Shown: one piece after another, positions 8,282 through 18,451 of the stretch
Layout of the letters: every line of letters begins with the position of its first letter
How positions within the stretch are numbered: position 1 is the stretch's first letter
Origin: Reyranella sp.
Lineage (GTDB): Bacteria > Pseudomonadota > Alphaproteobacteria > Reyranellales > Reyranellaceae
Direction: 5' to 3'
DNA: 43,867 nucleotides
NCBI RefSeq assembly: GCF_004296935.1
Contig: NZ_SCVH01000162.1
Span: 1 to 43,867, forward strand
Position numbers and translations under genes: made by a program
Notes under the pieces: model-generated
Databases searched by the model: none
What the model was told of the DNA's origin: nothing
Seen by the model: only the letters and a program-made list of their open reading frames with translations

Positions 8282-11005
8282 CTAGCCGGCGGAGGGTTCG
8301 GGCAGGTTGGCCTCTCCGCCCGCGATCACGAGCGTCGCCGCGCGTGGCAGGTCGGCAAGTTCCGCGGCGCGTTCGAACGCCAGGTCGGCGAAGGAGGCGC
8401 GCTCGGCCGGGCCGAGCAGCCGCCGCGCCGCCTGTCCCAGCAGACGCGCCGCGTCGTAGCGGAAGTGCTCTTTCGCCAGCCCGGCGAAGACCTCGTCCTC
8501 GTAGTGGCCCGGAAGAGCAGCGAGACCGGCCTGCAGGGCCGCGTAAGCGGCGCGCCCTTCGACCGACGTTGCAAGCGCGATGCTGCGATCGACCGCGAAC
8601 CAGGCGTTGTGAAGCGCGCCGATCTCGGCCAGCACCGCATCGGTCGCGCGCGCCGCGAGATGCGCCTCGATGCGCGCCAGCGCCGCCCTGTCGGCGGCGC
8701 GCCTGCCGTGGCGCACGATGTCCTCTTCGAGGTCGCGGACAGCCCGCGGCGAACCGAGACCGGCGGTGACGGCGCGCGCCTCGTCGAGATGACCGTCGTC
8801 GATCAGGCGTCGCGCCATGACGGATACGAAGGTGGAAAGGTCGCGGGCCGGCAGGCGCTGGCGTGCCCAGGCCACGGCCCTTTCGGGCCCCAGGAGCGCG
8901 CTCGCTCCCTCGGCCAACACTGCCAGCGACTGAAAGAGACCGTTGGACGAGTTCTTCAGGAGCCCGACCGCCTCGCCCGCCCATCTTTCGAAATCTTCGG
9001 ACTGGCCGGCGACGGCCGCCGCCCGTGCCAGCGCGACGACGGCTTCCAGGCGGTCGAATGAATTGTCCAGCGATCCGGCCAGCGCCGAGGCCTCGTCCGG
9101 CGCGCCGACCGCGAGCAGGCCGGCCACCGCGACGTGACCCATATGGCCGATCAGCGGCGAGGAGGCGATGGCGCGAACGAGATCGCCGCGTCCCTTCCCG
9201 GCGGCGCGGCGGCAGAGATCGCCGGCGGGCACCGAACGATCAGCCGGCATCGCCTGCAGCAGCGCCCAGGCAGCATCGAGCTCGCCGGCGTCCAGGTGCG
9301 CCTGAAAGGTCCAGGCCTGCACGACCGCCGGCTTGCTCTCGCGCACCAGCCGAACCAGAGCCGCGGCGAGATCGGGCCCGGCGATCGAACGGACGGCGTC
9401 GTGGAGATCGTCGAGTGCCGCATCGCCGGTCCGCTCGACCACGGCGACACTTCCGGCCTGTGCCACCGCCGTCTCCAGCACCCTCAGCGCCGCAGCGGCG
9501 CCATGCGCCTCGCTCTCGACGCGCGCCGCATGGGCATAGACGGCCGCCGCCTCCCATTCATGACGCACGACTCCCGACATGCCGCCCGCCACCTTGAGGG
9601 CGCGAGCTACCTCTCCGCCGCGCGCCAGCAGGACGGCGCCCTCGGCACACAGCATCGATTCGTCCTCGTCCGAGCGCGCATGCTGCGCCACGTCGAACAG
9701 CAGGCGCACCGCCAGCGCCCAGCGGTCGTCGTCCCGGGGAACAGGCAGGCGGTAACAGAGACCGAACAGCTTGCCATCTGCATGGTGATGGGCGAGGTCG
9801 CGCCGGAACCGGGCGAGGCACTGGCGGGCCTCTTCCGTCTCCGACGCATTCTCGCCGAACAGCCGATGGGCGATCCGGAAGGCCTCGGTGAATTGCGCCT
9901 CCGCCTGCTGCCAGCGTCCCTGGTCCTGGATCGTCCCGGCGAGATCGATGGCCGCCCCCACCAGTGCGGTCTCGTTGCCGCTTTCGTGGCGGCGCAGCAG
10001 CACCACGGTCCGGCGCAGCAACGCCTCCGCTTCAGCCGCATCGCCCCGGCGCCACTGCACCAGCGCGAGCTGACGCAGCGTCCGGCCGAGTGCCGCCGGC
10101 GATGCCGGCGTCGCGCGCTCCTGGATCTCGAGGGCCCGGCGCAGCGCTGGCTCGCCCAATGCGAGGTCCATATAGAGGCTCTGGAATCGGCCTTGCTGAT
10201 AAAGCGCCTCGCCCTGCGCCGCCGACTCCCGGCCGTGCAGCCGGCCTGTCAGCTCGACCAGGCGCTCATGCAGGCGGCTCGCCTCGTCCGGCACATACCA
10301 GTGCGCCGTCGTCGCCAGGACGTCGCGGATCTGCCGCAGCGTGGCGGCATCGTCGGCATCCGCCAGGCCGTCGCGACGGGCGAGTTCGGCCCGCATCGAG
10401 TCCGATGCCCGCAACGGGTCGAGGTCGATGAACAGGTCGACGACCCGGCGCACGAAGTCGTGGAGCGGCCCGCACGCGACCACGACGCGGCCATAGGCGC
10501 GGGCCATCAGGTCGGCGGCCTCGGCCGATCGTCCATCGGCCGCCGCCAACCGGCTCGCGATCACGTCGCTCCAGGCAATCCTCGGATCGGCATCGCCCCC
10601 AAGGGTCCGCACTATCGTCCGATAGCGATCGGCCAGTCCCGCCGCCTCGCGGCGCAGTTCCGGCACGCCCTCGCGCGCGTCGATCTCCGTCAGGGCGAGC
10701 GCCAGCGCGGCGACGCTGCTGGCCGTGGGCTCTGCGTCGACGCCGCACACCTGCTCGTGAGCGGCCAGCGCCAGGCGGGCGAGCGGCGGCGCCAGCTGCG
10801 GCTTGCCGACGTCGATCCAGTGGTGGGCGAAGGCCGCCACCCTGCCCGCTTCCGCTGCGCTCTCGATCAGGAATGTCGCAGGCGTGCCGCCCGGAAAATG
10901 ATCCAGCACCCAAAGGGTGACCTCGATCTGCTCCGGTTCGCTGAGGGCGGCGTGCCCTTCCGCCAGCAGAACGGCCCACAAGGTCTCGGGGTCAGCTGCG
11001 GTCAT
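8282..11005 (-). CDS. Large TPR-like helical repeat protein, function unknown
   Basis: A 907-residue, alanine- and arginine-rich protein with no signal peptide and no catalytic motif that I recognise. The central part (about residues 265-395) has recognisable tetratricopeptide repeats, for example EGEALYQQGRFQSLYMDLALGEPALRRALEIQE-like and LRQLALVQWRRGDAAEAEALLRR helix pairs. The rest appears as degenerate helical hairpins. It is probably a cytoplasmic scaffold or sensor. It lies 97 bases after the MAPEG gene on the same strand, downstream of the uracil catabolism genes, but no functional link can be shown. The opposite strand is open for much of its length because of base composition; the codon pattern and helical repeats favour this strand. 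Confidence 0.72.
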   Translation of the reverse strand: MTAADPETLWAVLLAEGHAALSEPEQIEVTLWVLDHFPGGTPATFLIESAAEAGRVAAFAHHWIDVGKPQLAPPLARLALAAHEQVCGVDAEPTASSVAALALALTEIDAREGVPELRREAAGLADRYRTIVRTLGGDADPRIAWSDVIASRLAAADGRSAEAADLMARAYGRVVVACGPLHDFVRRVVDLFIDLDPLRASDSMRAELARRDGLADADDAATLRQIRDVLATTAHWYVPDEASRLHERLVELTGRLHGRESAAQGEALYQQGRFQSLYMDLALGEPALRRALEIQERATPASPAALGRTLRQLALVQWRRGDAAEAEALLRRTVVLLRRHESGNETALVGAAIDLAGTIQDQGRWQQAEAQFTEAFRIAHRLFGENASETEEARQCLARFRRDLAHHHADGKLFGLCYRLPVPRDDDRWALAVRLLFDVAQHARSDEDESMLCAEGAVLLARGGEVARALKVAGGMSGVVRHEWEAAAVYAHAARVESEAHGAAAALRVLETAVAQAGSVAVVERTGDAALDDLHDAVRSIAGPDLAAALVRLVRESKPAVVQAWTFQAHLDAGELDAAWALLQAMPADRSVPAGDLCRRAAGKGRGDLVRAIASSPLIGHMGHVAVAGLLAVGAPDEASALAGSLDNSFDRLEAVVALARAAAVAGQSEDFERWAGEAVGLLKNSSNGLFQSLAVLAEGASALLGPERAVAWARQRLPARDLSTFVSVMARRLIDDGHLDEARAVTAGLGSPRAVRDLEEDIVRHGRRAADRAALARIEAHLAARATDAVLAEIGALHNAWFAVDRSIALATSVEGRAAYAALQAGLAALPGHYEDEVFAGLAKEHFRYDAARLLGQAARRLLGPAERASFADLAFERAAELADLPRAATLVIAGGEANLPEPSAG

Positions 11006-11102
11006 CGCGTCACTTCGCCGACGCCGCGACTTCCTTCGGTTCTTCCTCGAGATGGAAGAGGCGGCGGCCCGGCGCGGCTTTCCCGGCCATCGTCGGGCGC
11101 CG

Positions 11103-11498
11103 CTACATCGTCTTCAGGAGTTCGATGGCGATCAGCGCCAGGCCGATCACCGACACGAACCACGCCGCCGTGCGCAGCCAGGCGATGCCGGCGACGTAGA
11201 TGACGGCGTAGGCGACGCGGCCCCAGAAGAAGATCATGGCGCCCATCGCGGTCATGGCGTTGGCCTTGCCGGCCGCCGCCGCGATCAGCACCAGCGCCGC
11301 GAACAGCACCAGGTTCTCGACCATGTTGAGATGGGCGCGCTTGGCGCGTCCGGCCCAGCCCTTGATCTCGGGCAGGCCCTCGCGGTTGCCGGCAAGTGTC
11401 GGCAATCCGACCGCCTGGTTGGCGCCCGTGGCCGCCACCAGCATCTGGACGAAGCAGAGGATCGTGGAGAGGAGGAGGTACTTCAGGTCGGGGGACAT
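11103..11498 (-). CDS. MAPEG family membrane protein
   Basis: A 131-residue protein with four hydrophobic helices, as in the MAPEG family (membrane-associated proteins in eicosanoid and glutathione metabolism). Typical features are the N-terminal helix (DLKYLLLSTILCFVQMLVAA), the conserved RAKRAHLNMVENLVLFAAL with its Arg, His, Asn and Glu, and the FFWGRVAYAVIYVAGIAWLRT region. The start at 11498 has AAGGGAG upstream. It lies 32 bases after upp on the same strand. Bacterial members are mostly uncharacterised; some have glutathione transferase or peroxidase activity. Confidence 0.88.
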   Translation of the reverse strand: MSPDLKYLLLSTILCFVQMLVAATGANQAVGLPTLAGNREGLPEIKGWAGRAKRAHLNMVENLVLFAALVLIAAAAGKANAMTAMGAMIFFWGRVAYAVIYVAGIAWLRTAAWFVSVIGLALIAIELLKTM

Positions 11499-11530
11499 TC
11501 GGCGTTGCTCCCTTATCGTTCTCTGGCCGG

Positions 11531-12169
11531 CTATCTGGTCCCGAAGAGACGGTCGCCCGCATCGCCGAGCCCGGGAACAATATACCCGTGATCGTTGAGT
11601 TTTGCATCGATCGCCGCCGCGAACACCGGCACGTCGGGATGAACCTCGGCGAAGGCCCGGGCGCCGGTTTCCGAGCCCAGGATGCAAATGAACTTGATGC
11701 GCTTAGCGCCCGACTCCTTCAAACGATCCACAGCGGCGATCGCCGAATGCGCGGTGGCCAGCATGGGATCGCACACCAGCACGTCGCGGTCGGAGATGTC
11801 CTGCGGGATCTTGAAGTAGTACTCGACCGCCTGCAGCGTGCGCGGGTCGCGGTAGAGTCCGACGTGGCCCTGACGCGCCAGCGGCATCAGGTCGAGCAGC
11901 CCTTCGGCGAGGCCGAGGCCGGCGCGCAGGATGGGCACGATCACCAGCTTCTTGCCGTCGAGCAGCGGCGCATCCATCGCCGCGATCGGCGTTTCGATCT
12001 TCTGGTTCACCAGCGCCAGGTCCTTGGTGGCGTCGTAGCCCAGCAGCAACCCGATCTCGCGCAGCAGCCGTCGGAAGTTGGCGCTGGAGGTTTCCTTGTC
12101 GCGCATCTTGGAGAGCTTGTGCTGCACCAGCGGGTGCGACACGACATGGATCGAGTGCGGTAGTGACAT
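11531..12169 (-). CDS. upp: Uracil phosphoribosyltransferase
   Basis: A 212-residue enzyme that converts uracil and PRPP to UMP. Family hallmarks are [22 protein letters not shown] near the N-terminus, [18 protein letters not shown], the PRPP loop region [15 protein letters not shown] and the uracil-binding C-terminus [17 protein letters not shown]. In the PRPP loop most homologues have DPMLATGGS or DPMLATGNS; here the two residues after AT are Ala-His. The start at 12169 has GGAGAT upstream. It follows the URC1-URC4 pair, so it probably feeds uracil, as UMP, into that degradation route rather than serving only salvage. Confidence 0.95.
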   Translation of the reverse strand: MSLPHSIHVVSHPLVQHKLSKMRDKETSSANFRRLLREIGLLLGYDATKDLALVNQKIETPIAAMDAPLLDGKKLVIVPILRAGLGLAEGLLDLMPLARQGHVGLYRDPRTLQAVEYYFKIPQDISDRDVLVCDPMLATAHSAIAAVDRLKESGAKRIKFICILGSETGARAFAEVHPDVPVFAAAIDAKLNDHGYIVPGLGDAGDRLFGTR

Positions 12170-12193
12170 TATCTTTATCTCCCCAACAAGTCT

Positions 12194-12261
12194 GTCATCC
12201 CGAGCGAAGCGAGGGACCTTTAAGGCCATGAGCAAAGGCCCCTCGCTTCGCTCGGGATGAC
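12194..12261. repeat. Intergenic palindrome with 22-base arms, GTCATCCCG type
   Basis: The arms at 12194-12215 and 12240-12261 are exact reverse complements, separated by a 24-base loop. The ends GTCATCCCG/CGGGATGAC match the smaller palindrome at 1098-1126. It lies in the 118-base gap between the URC4 stop and the upp start, within the likely operon transcript, and could act as a partial terminator or RNA-stability element. Repeats starting GTCATCCCGAGCGAAGCGAGG are familiar as dispersed elements in many bacterial genomes; I place it there from memory. Confidence 0.9.
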
Positions 12262-12287
12262 AACTTGGCCTTAGTGACAACCATGAC

Positions 12288-13465
12288 TCAAAAAACCGTC
12301 CCGTCGCTCTCCACGGCGATCGGCGGACCGCCGTCCTTGCGGCGTTCCGCGGCGAGCGCGCGGCCGGCGAACCAGGTGCCGGCCTCCAGCACCTTCACCA
12401 GCGGCAGGCTCGCGGCATCCATCCCGAGATGCTTCCGCACATGCTCGGCCACCTGGTCGAGCAGCGCCACGGTGAGCGCCCGCCATTCGACGATCGCCTC
12501 GTCGCCGGGCGCGAAGACCTTCTCCAGCAGCGCCTTCTGCTTGGGCCTGAGCGCGCCCGAATCGACCAGCAATCCGCCGTTGCGATATTCCGGCAGGCCG
12601 GTCAGCGCATCGAGTTCGACCACTTTCAGCCCCGCACCCTGCAGCGGCTCGACGATGGAATAGCTCATCCATTGCGAGAGCTTGTGGAATGGCACCAGCC
12701 CGACCGTCGGATGGCGCCACACGTCGCCCAATGGCACGCCGTCGAGTTCGAGCCGCGATGGCCAGATCGACGCGAGCCTGTCGAGCAGCACGGCCAGGAT
12801 CGACTCGGCTTTCACGTCAGGTCCGCCCCCCGTTCCCTGCGCGAGAAGATCGAACAGCGCGCCCGGCCGTTCGAGCCCGACACCGCCCAGCTTGCGCAAC
12901 AGGCCGGCGCGGCCTTCCAACCCGAGCAGCGAATTGTGGCCACGGACCTGGAAGCCCATGGCGATGTCGTTCGGCGTCAGCCGGGCCAGACGCTCGGCGT
13001 CGACACGCAGCGGATCGTTCTTCGAATCGCGGCTGAAGGCGCCGTTGGCAAACATGTTGAAGCTCGCCACCGCCAGCCCCTCGGAACGCATGAAGGACTG
13101 GCCGCTCGCCGACTCCTTGTACGACCACAGCCCGCCGGCGCCGGCATCGAGCAGCACCGAGACGACGGCGAGATCGATGCGCCGTCGGGCGATCTCCTCC
13201 CTGGGCAGGTCCTTCATGCGCTCGGCCAGCGCCGCCCATCGGTCGCGGCCACCGACCTCGAAGTGCCGCCAGCGCGAATGGAAGGGAATCTTCGTGGGAT
13301 CGCGGAAGCGCTGGCGCGTCACCTTCAGCGTGGCCTGCACCGCGGCCTCTAGCCCCGCCGCATCCAGCGCGAACCACGGCGACTGCCCGTTCTCGACATG
13401 CCGCAACACGAGCCCTGCCCGCTCGCGAATCGCGGCGGGCGTGCGGAGCCAGGTGACTGAATCGG

Positions 13466-13469
<4 letters not shown>
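12288..13469 (-). CDS. URC4/urg3 family protein (DUF1688), uracil catabolism
   Basis: A 393-residue protein of the DUF1688 family, known in yeast as Urc4 and in Aspergillus as UrgC/urg3, required for uracil degradation by the URC pathway; its reaction is not firmly established. Typical stretches are [52 protein letters not shown] and [16 protein letters not shown]. The start is a GTG that overlaps the URC1 stop (GTGA, positions 13466-13469), so translation is coupled. An upstream extension of this frame lies inside URC1 and is rejected. The neighbours URC1 and upp form the core bacterial URC gene set. Confidence 0.93.
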
Positions 13470-14701
<1,232 letters not shown>

Positions 14702-14789
14702 GTGCTTTCCAGATCGCCAAACGCCGGGAAAGCGGCGCATTGTAAGGCGCGGGGCGCAAGAAAGAAAGAGACGTCCCGAAGGGGGCATC

Positions 14790-15263
14790 ATGGCATTCAC
14801 ATACCGTGCAGGACCGGCGTTGATTGCGCTTTTGCTGTTGCTGGCGAGCCCGGCCGCGGCTCAGCAGACGTGGCCCGTGCTGGCAAAGATGGGTGTCGGC
14901 GGCACCTGGGCAGCGGTCTGTACCGAGGACGTCAGCGACTCGAACTGGTTCCACACCTACTACGGCGACAAGAGCGGCGTGGCGCGGCGCCGGGCCGATC
15001 GCGGCGGAGACCTGCCTTCACTCAACAGCACGATCGACAGCTCGCAGAATTTGACGCCCACCACTTTCTTGATGCGCATCCGCAACGACGATGCCGGCTG
15101 GGGAGCGAACGACCAGGTGGCGTACGACGTGATCGCCGAGATCACCCCGCGCGGCCTGCGCTCGCTCTCCTCGACACGGACGAGCGACGGCAAGCAGTTC
15201 ATCAAGGATGGCAAGTTCACGGCGAACGGCAATCCGGTGAGGCTGTTCCATCGATGCAAGTGA
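14790..15263 (+). CDS. Secreted protein of unknown function
   Basis: A 157-residue protein with a clear signal peptide (AGPALIALLLLLASPAAAQQ) and AGGGGG just upstream of the ATG at 14790. The mature part is about 135 residues with two widely spaced cysteines (Cys near VCTEDVSD and Cys in the last line FHRCK) that may form a disulfide. No family is recognised. It is divergent from the URC operon and convergent with the LLM oxidoreductase gene. Confidence 0.75.
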   Translation: MAFTYRAGPALIALLLLLASPAAAQQTWPVLAKMGVGGTWAAVCTEDVSDSNWFHTYYGDKSGVARRRADRGGDLPSLNSTIDSSQNLTPTTFLMRIRNDDAGWGANDQVAYDVIAEITPRGLRSLSSTRTSDGKQFIKDGKFTANGNPVRLFHRCK

Positions 15264-15318
15264 CTGAGCGAACGGCCAGAACGGCTTGGCCACTGGAATT
15301 CGAGATGCGGCCTTGCCG

Positions 15319-16227
15319 TCAACCGAACGTGGCAAAGACCTCCTCGATCGCCTTCAGCTGATTGCCGGCCGCCGAGGAGGGCACCAGGATCGGCGTGTGC
15401 ACGCCCGCCGCGCGCCAGGCGGCGACGCCCTCGCGCACTTTTGCCGCCGGCCCGAACAGCGTGTTGTCGGCAAGCCATTTGTCGGTGAGATACTTCGGCA
15501 CGTCGTCGCGGCGTCCTTCCGCGATCGCCTTCTCGATCGCGTCCATTTCCTCGACGTAGCCGGCCTCTTTCCAGTAATTCCGGTAATTCGGCAGGAACGC
15601 ATAGTTACTTAAGGTGCGCCGGTTCACCGCCCGCGCGGCCTCGACATCGTCGCTGATGCAGGTCGGGATCATGTTGCCGATGAAGAAGTCCGGATCGTTG
15701 CGCTTGGCCGCCGGCAGTGCGGCCATCGACTGGGCCATGTGCGACAGGCAGACATTGGCGAAGATCACGCCCTGGGCGAGCTCACCCGCCAGCGCCACCA
15801 TTTTCTTGCGCAACGCCGCCACGATGACGGGCGGCAAGGCGCCGTAGCCCTCCTCAGCACGGAACTTTTCGATGAAGGCGCGCGTGTCGGCCAGCGGCTT
15901 GCCCGGCGTCACGCCCATCCGTACGTAGGATGGGCCGTGCGCGATGCCGATGCCGAGGCGAAACCGTCCGCCGGAAACCTCGTGCATCATCGCTGCACTC
16001 TGTGCGAAATCGACAATGGTGCGCTGATAGATCGGCGCAATCGCAGTGGCGAAGGGGATCGAAACAGTGTTCCACGCCAGCGCCTCGCAGGTCGACATGC
16101 CGCCGGTCGGGCTCGGCACGTAGATCCCGGCGAACCCCTTGCGTTCGGCCTCCTGGGCCAGTTCGATCGTGCGGCGGCGGCGCCCGGGCATGGCGATCAG
16201 GCACAGGGCGGGAAGCGGTTCTGACAT
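15319..16227 (-). CDS. LLM class flavin-dependent oxidoreductase
   Basis: A 302-residue luciferase-like monooxygenase family protein with a TIM-barrel layout. Recognisable parts are RTIELAQEAERKGFAGIYVPSP at strand 1, FATAIAPIYQRTIVDFAQSA, GGRFRLGIGIAHGPSY with the usual GRFxLGIG signature, and the C-terminal GPAAKVREGVAAWRAAGVHTPIL. Such enzymes use FMN or F420 to oxidise or reduce small molecules. The start at 16227 (MSEPLPALCLIAMPG) follows AGGGAAAC. It lies 46 bases after the methyltransferase gene on the same strand and may share its transcript. Confidence 0.9.
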   Translation of the reverse strand: MSEPLPALCLIAMPGRRRRTIELAQEAERKGFAGIYVPSPTGGMSTCEALAWNTVSIPFATAIAPIYQRTIVDFAQSAAMMHEVSGGRFRLGIGIAHGPSYVRMGVTPGKPLADTRAFIEKFRAEEGYGALPPVIVAALRKKMVALAGELAQGVIFANVCLSHMAQSMAALPAAKRNDPDFFIGNMIPTCISDDVEAARAVNRRTLSNYAFLPNYRNYWKEAGYVEEMDAIEKAIAEGRRDDVPKYLTDKWLADNTLFGPAAKVREGVAAWRAAGVHTPILVPSSAAGNQLKAIEEVFATFG

Positions 16228-16273
16228 GGTGATGTTTCCCTCGACTGACGTTGGGCGGACGATTCCGGTCACC

Positions 16274-17119
16274 CTACCGCCGCACCGCCATCGCCACCAA
16301 CCGCCGCCCCTGCTGGACGATCCCCTCCGGCGTCATGAGCGCCGCCAGCTTGGCGGCCATCGCCGCGCGCGCCGCGGGCCGCAGCTCGGGCGGCAGGTGG
16401 CCGAGCAGATTGCCGAACGAGCTCGCCTCGGAGAAGCGGACCGCCGCCTCGGGCGTGGCGTGCACCTGCGCGCTCGGCCGCACCTCGATCCGCGTCGGCA
16501 TGAAACCCGCCGCCACCAGCAGCGCGCGCATCTCCCCGGCGTCGACCTGGGAGACGAAGCTGCCGCGCGGCCGCGGATAGCGGTCGAACGGCGGTTCGGC
16601 CATCGCCCGCGCCATCGCCTCGTACACCGGATGGCGGGCGCCGCCGGCGGCATTGGGCGGGCGCGTGCTGATGCCGATCCGCCCGCCCCGCCGCAGCACG
16701 CGCGCGAACTGGACCAGCGCGCGCGGCTTGTCGGGCAGCCAGTGGAAAACGGCATTCAGCACCACCACGTCGAAGCCCGCCTCCGGCAACGCGCCGAGGT
16801 CGTTGGCGTCGCCCACCTCGAAGGCGAGATTGGCCAAGGTCCTTGCCTGCGCGACCTCGATGCGCAGCGGCAACGGATCGATACCGAGCACGCGGCCATC
16901 AGGCCCGACGAGGCCGGCGATGTGTTCGGCCAGCAGGCCGGTGCCGCAACCGATGTCGAGCACGCGCTCGCCCGCGCCGATGGCGAGATCGGCGGCCAGC
17001 CGCTTGCCTGTTTCGAACTGGCGCGAGGCGCTCAGCTTCTCGTAGTCGGCTGCCAGTTCGCCGCTGTCATGCGCCATGGACGGCGCACCGGCCGTCGGGG
17101 CTTTCGAGGTCGCGGTCAT
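16274..17119 (-). CDS. Class I SAM-dependent methyltransferase
   Basis: A 281-residue Rossmann methyltransferase. The SAM-binding motif I is VLDIGCGTGLLAEHIA (residues about 56-71), motif II acidic residue is in VLGIDPLPLR, and FDVVVLNAVFHWLPD is the motif IV region typical of Methyltransf_11/25 members. A strong AGGAGGAGAG precedes the ATG at 17119. The substrate is not evident. It is divergent from the ModE-type regulator gene by 81 bases. Confidence 0.88.
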   Translation of the reverse strand: MTATSKAPTAGAPSMAHDSGELAADYEKLSASRQFETGKRLAADLAIGAGERVLDIGCGTGLLAEHIAGLVGPDGRVLGIDPLPLRIEVAQARTLANLAFEVGDANDLGALPEAGFDVVVLNAVFHWLPDKPRALVQFARVLRRGGRIGISTRPPNAAGGARHPVYEAMARAMAEPPFDRYPRPRGSFVSQVDAGEMRALLVAAGFMPTRIEVRPSAQVHATPEAAVRFSEASSFGNLLGHLPPELRPAARAAMAAKLAALMTPEGIVQQGRRLVAMAVRR

Positions 17120-17199
17120 CGCGCTCTCCTCCTGCCTCATCGGGTATTGCTTAGCGCACACGGCTGGCCTTCCACCACATCCCGCCACATAATCGTGCA

Positions 17200-17592
17200 A
17201 TGGCACGTGGACCCGCCAAACCGACCGCGAAGGCCGCCGCCAAGACCTCGCTGCATCTCCGGATCGATTTCGGCGACGAACGCTCGATCGGCCCCGGCAA
17301 GATCCGTCTGCTCGAGTTGATCATCGAGACCGGCTCGATTTCCGCTGCCGGCCGGGCGCTGGCGATGTCGTACCGCCAGGCGTGGCTGCTGGTCGACGAG
17401 CTCAACCGCATGTTCCGCGAGCCCGTGGTGATCGCCCAGACGGGCGGCGGCGGCGGCGGTGGCACGATCGTGACCGGGACAGGCCGCGACATCGTCCGCC
17501 TCTATCGCGAGATGGAGCGCCGCGCTCAGGGCGCCTCGACCGCCGAGATCCGCGCCCTGTCGCGGCGGCTCGGCCCGGCGCCCGCCAGATAG
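17200..17592 (+). CDS. ModE N-terminal-type winged-helix regulator
   Basis: A 130-residue LysR-like winged-helix protein matching the DNA-binding half of ModE: RLLELIIETGSISAAGRALAMSYRQAWLLVDELN, then the glycine-rich wing (seven glycines in AQTGGGGGGGTIVT) and a final helix. The molybdate-binding TOBE/Mop domains of full ModE are absent, so it probably does not sense molybdate in the E. coli manner. It faces modA, their stop codons separated by one base. The modA promoter region carries a ModE-like palindrome (18397-18420), a plausible target. Confidence 0.85.
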   Translation: MARGPAKPTAKAAAKTSLHLRIDFGDERSIGPGKIRLLELIIETGSISAAGRALAMSYRQAWLLVDELNRMFREPVVIAQTGGGGGGGTIVTGTGRDIVRLYREMERRAQGASTAEIRALSRRLGPAPAR

Positions 17593-17593
17593 A

Positions 17594-18373
17594 TCACTTC
17601 AGGACGACAAAGCCCTGCTTCTCGAAGAACGGCCGTGCCGCCGGCGATTTCAGGTAGGCCGCGAACGCTTCGGCGTCGGGGTTGGTCGACCTCGCCAGCA
17701 GCGCCATCGGATAGATGATCGGCGGATGGCTGCCGGCCGGAAACGTGCCCACGATCCGGACGTTGGGATCGGCCGCGGCATCCGTGCGGTAGACGATGCC
17801 GAGCGGCGCCTCGCCGCGCGACACCAGGGTCAGCGCCATCCGCACGTTCTCGGCCTGGGCGACGCGGGCCGCCACCGACGGCCAGACCCCCAGCGACTCG
17901 AGGGCGGCCTTGCCGTACTTTCCGGCGGGCACGGCGTCGATGTTGGCCATCGCCAGCCGGCCCTCGCCAAGGGCTGCGCGCAAGGCAAAGTCCTTGTCGA
18001 TCCGGAGCTCGGTCTTCGAGTCCCTGGCCGCGATCAGCACGATCTCGTTGCCGAGGAAATCGGAACGGCTCGCCGGCTTGATCAGCTTGTGCTCCGCGAC
18101 GTAGTCCATCCACGGGATATCGGCGGAGATGAACAGGTCGGCGGGAATCCCGGCTTCGATCTGCCGGGCGAGCGCCGGGCTGGCGGCGTAGGAGGTCTTG
18201 GTGGCCTTGCCGGTCTGCATCGCCCAGGCGGCCGAAGCATCATCGAGGGCATTCTTGAGGCTGGCCGCGGCGAGGACCACGACGGCGTCCTTCGACTGGG
18301 CCATGGCCGGCGCAACGGACGTCAGCAGAAGGCCCGCCGTCACGGCGAGCAGGGCGCGGCGTCCAAGCGGCAT
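17594..18373 (-). CDS. modA: Molybdate ABC transporter substrate-binding protein
   Basis: A 259-residue periplasmic oxyanion-binding protein. The signal peptide (LLAVTAGLLLTSVAPAMAQ) is followed by the ModA hallmarks: VVLAAASLKNALDD, YAASPALARQIEAGIPADLFISAD, the VPAGKYGKAALESLG motif and GIVYRTDA. It binds molybdate, perhaps tungstate, and hands it to ModBC. No modB or modC lies in this window, so the transporter partners must be elsewhere. A 24-base palindrome ends 24 bases upstream of the start and probably represses the gene when molybdate is plentiful. Confidence 0.95.
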   Translation of the reverse strand: MPLGRRALLAVTAGLLLTSVAPAMAQSKDAVVVLAAASLKNALDDASAAWAMQTGKATKTSYAASPALARQIEAGIPADLFISADIPWMDYVAEHKLIKPASRSDFLGNEIVLIAARDSKTELRIDKDFALRAALGEGRLAMANIDAVPAGKYGKAALESLGVWPSVAARVAQAENVRMALTLVSRGEAPLGIVYRTDAAADPNVRIVGTFPAGSHPPIIYPMALLARSTNPDAEAFAAYLKSPAARPFFEKQGFVVLK

Positions 18374-18396
18374 TGTGATCTTCTCCCCGGGCCCTT

Positions 18397-18420
18397 CGAT
18401 ATATCCATTTGGATATATCG
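18397..18420. promoter_or_regulatory. Perfect palindrome upstream of modA, likely Mo-box (ModE-type operator)
   Basis: The two 11-base half-sites (CGATATATCCA and its reverse complement) flank a 2-base centre, with no mismatch. The CG-N-TATAT-rich half-site resembles the known Mo-box consensus (ATCGnTATATA and its complement). Its position, 24 bases before the modA start, would cover the promoter. The small ModE-like protein encoded just past modA is the natural candidate to bind. Confidence 0.75.
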
Positions 18421-18451
18421 GATCACGCAGGACTTCCAGTCCCTTGCCCGG

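Noticed and set aside
9134-11203. Long plus-strand open frame opposite the TPR-like protein
   Set aside because: It has the Arg/Gln/His-rich composition of a shadow and no domain, whereas the minus strand shows helical repeats.
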